Source: Euonymus europaeus | Lineage: Eukaryota; Streptophyta; Magnoliopsida; Celastrales; Celastraceae | Direction of reading: 5' to 3' | Assembly: GCA_963580455.1 (NCBI GenBank) | Contig: OY756966.1 | Coordinates: 21,889,001-21,953,000 of the forward strand | DNA: 64,000 nucleotides | In this document: positions 63,870 to 64,000 of the stretch, in pieces | Layout: the number at the start of each line of letters is the position of its first letter | Position numbering within the stretch: position 1 is the first letter of the stretch | Position numbers and translations under genes: made by a program | The notes under the pieces: model-generated | The model's database searches: none | The model's input: only the letters and a program-made list of their open reading frames with translations | What the model was told of the DNA's origin: nothing

Positions 63870-64000
63870 AAGATCAAATATTCAACTGGCAGACCAGGGC
63901 TTTTATTTTCAGCCCAAGCCCAAAATCAAAAGATGGTAGGGAATTGGTGCCTAACTAAATCCAATAAAGATAGTTTTAACATGAAAATTAAAGGTCAAAA
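63870..64000. other. Window end, no feature
   Basis: Non-coding sequence following the retroposon. It is probably the continuation of the interrupted CACTA-like or intergenic DNA. Confidence 0.3.

Overview
The window is nuclear DNA of a flowering plant, most likely a eudicot. It is AT-rich and has GT-AG introns, plant-type hAT, MULE, Helitron, Ty1-copia, Ty3-gypsy and L1-type elements, and host genes with clear plant homologues. The species cannot be named from the sequence alone.

The backbone is one large host gene, an AAR2 homologue (U5 snRNP assembly factor family) on the + strand from 23454 to 46676. I could rebuild all 13 coding exons: 1,206 bp coding for 401 residues, with every phase consistent and every intron GT-AG. 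The gene is stretched to 23.2 kb mainly by two introns. Intron 2 holds a complete Ty1-copia element with identical 126-bp LTRs but a deleted integrase core. Intron 8 (10.5 kb) holds an L1-type LINE of about 6 kb, which is itself interrupted in ORF1 by an apparently intact 3.7-kb hAT transposon. Introns 3, 4 and 5 carry SINE-like and truncated LINE insertions.

Three other host genes look intact: a secreted proline-rich, probably GPI-anchored protein (14344-14766, -), a small single-pass membrane protein of unknown function (20589-21023, +), and a probable mitochondrial protein of about 320 residues (54096-56103, +). Broken host-gene copies are a DEG7-like protease pseudogene with a partial tandem duplicate (7.9-13.5 kb), an HMG-CoA reductase fragment inside a candidate Helitron (48.4-49.0 kb), and a coding fragment at the left edge next to a MULE-like terminus.

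Layout: 0-0.4 kb MULE-like terminus with gene fragment; 1.2-3.1 kb Ty3-gypsy remnant (-); 3.26-7.29 kb hAT element with a broken transposase; 7.9-13.5 kb DEG7-like pseudogenes separated by 2.2 kb of repeat-rich DNA; 14.3-14.8 kb proline-rich gene; 15.8-17.5 kb copia and gypsy remnants side by side; 20.6-21.0 kb membrane protein gene; 21.5-23.2 kb copia LTR and pol tail; 23.2-46.7 kb AAR2; 48.0-50.5 kb candidate Helitron; 50.6-51.7 kb MULE remnant; 52.1-52.35 kb short retroposon with a 17-bp target-site duplication and an snRNA-type promoter motif pair; 52.6-53.3 kb inverted-repeat element; 53.6-53.9 kb 91-bp tandem repeat; 54.1-56.3 kb mitochondrial-protein gene with a duplicated 3' end; 60.4-62.8 kb decayed LINE; 62.8-64.0 kb LTR-like and CACTA-like sequence with a further retroposon.

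I found no prokaryote-type system, CRISPR array or gene cluster. The new interest lies in the nesting and ages of the mobile elements, gene-fragment capture, and the short non-tRNA retroposon at 52.1 kb.
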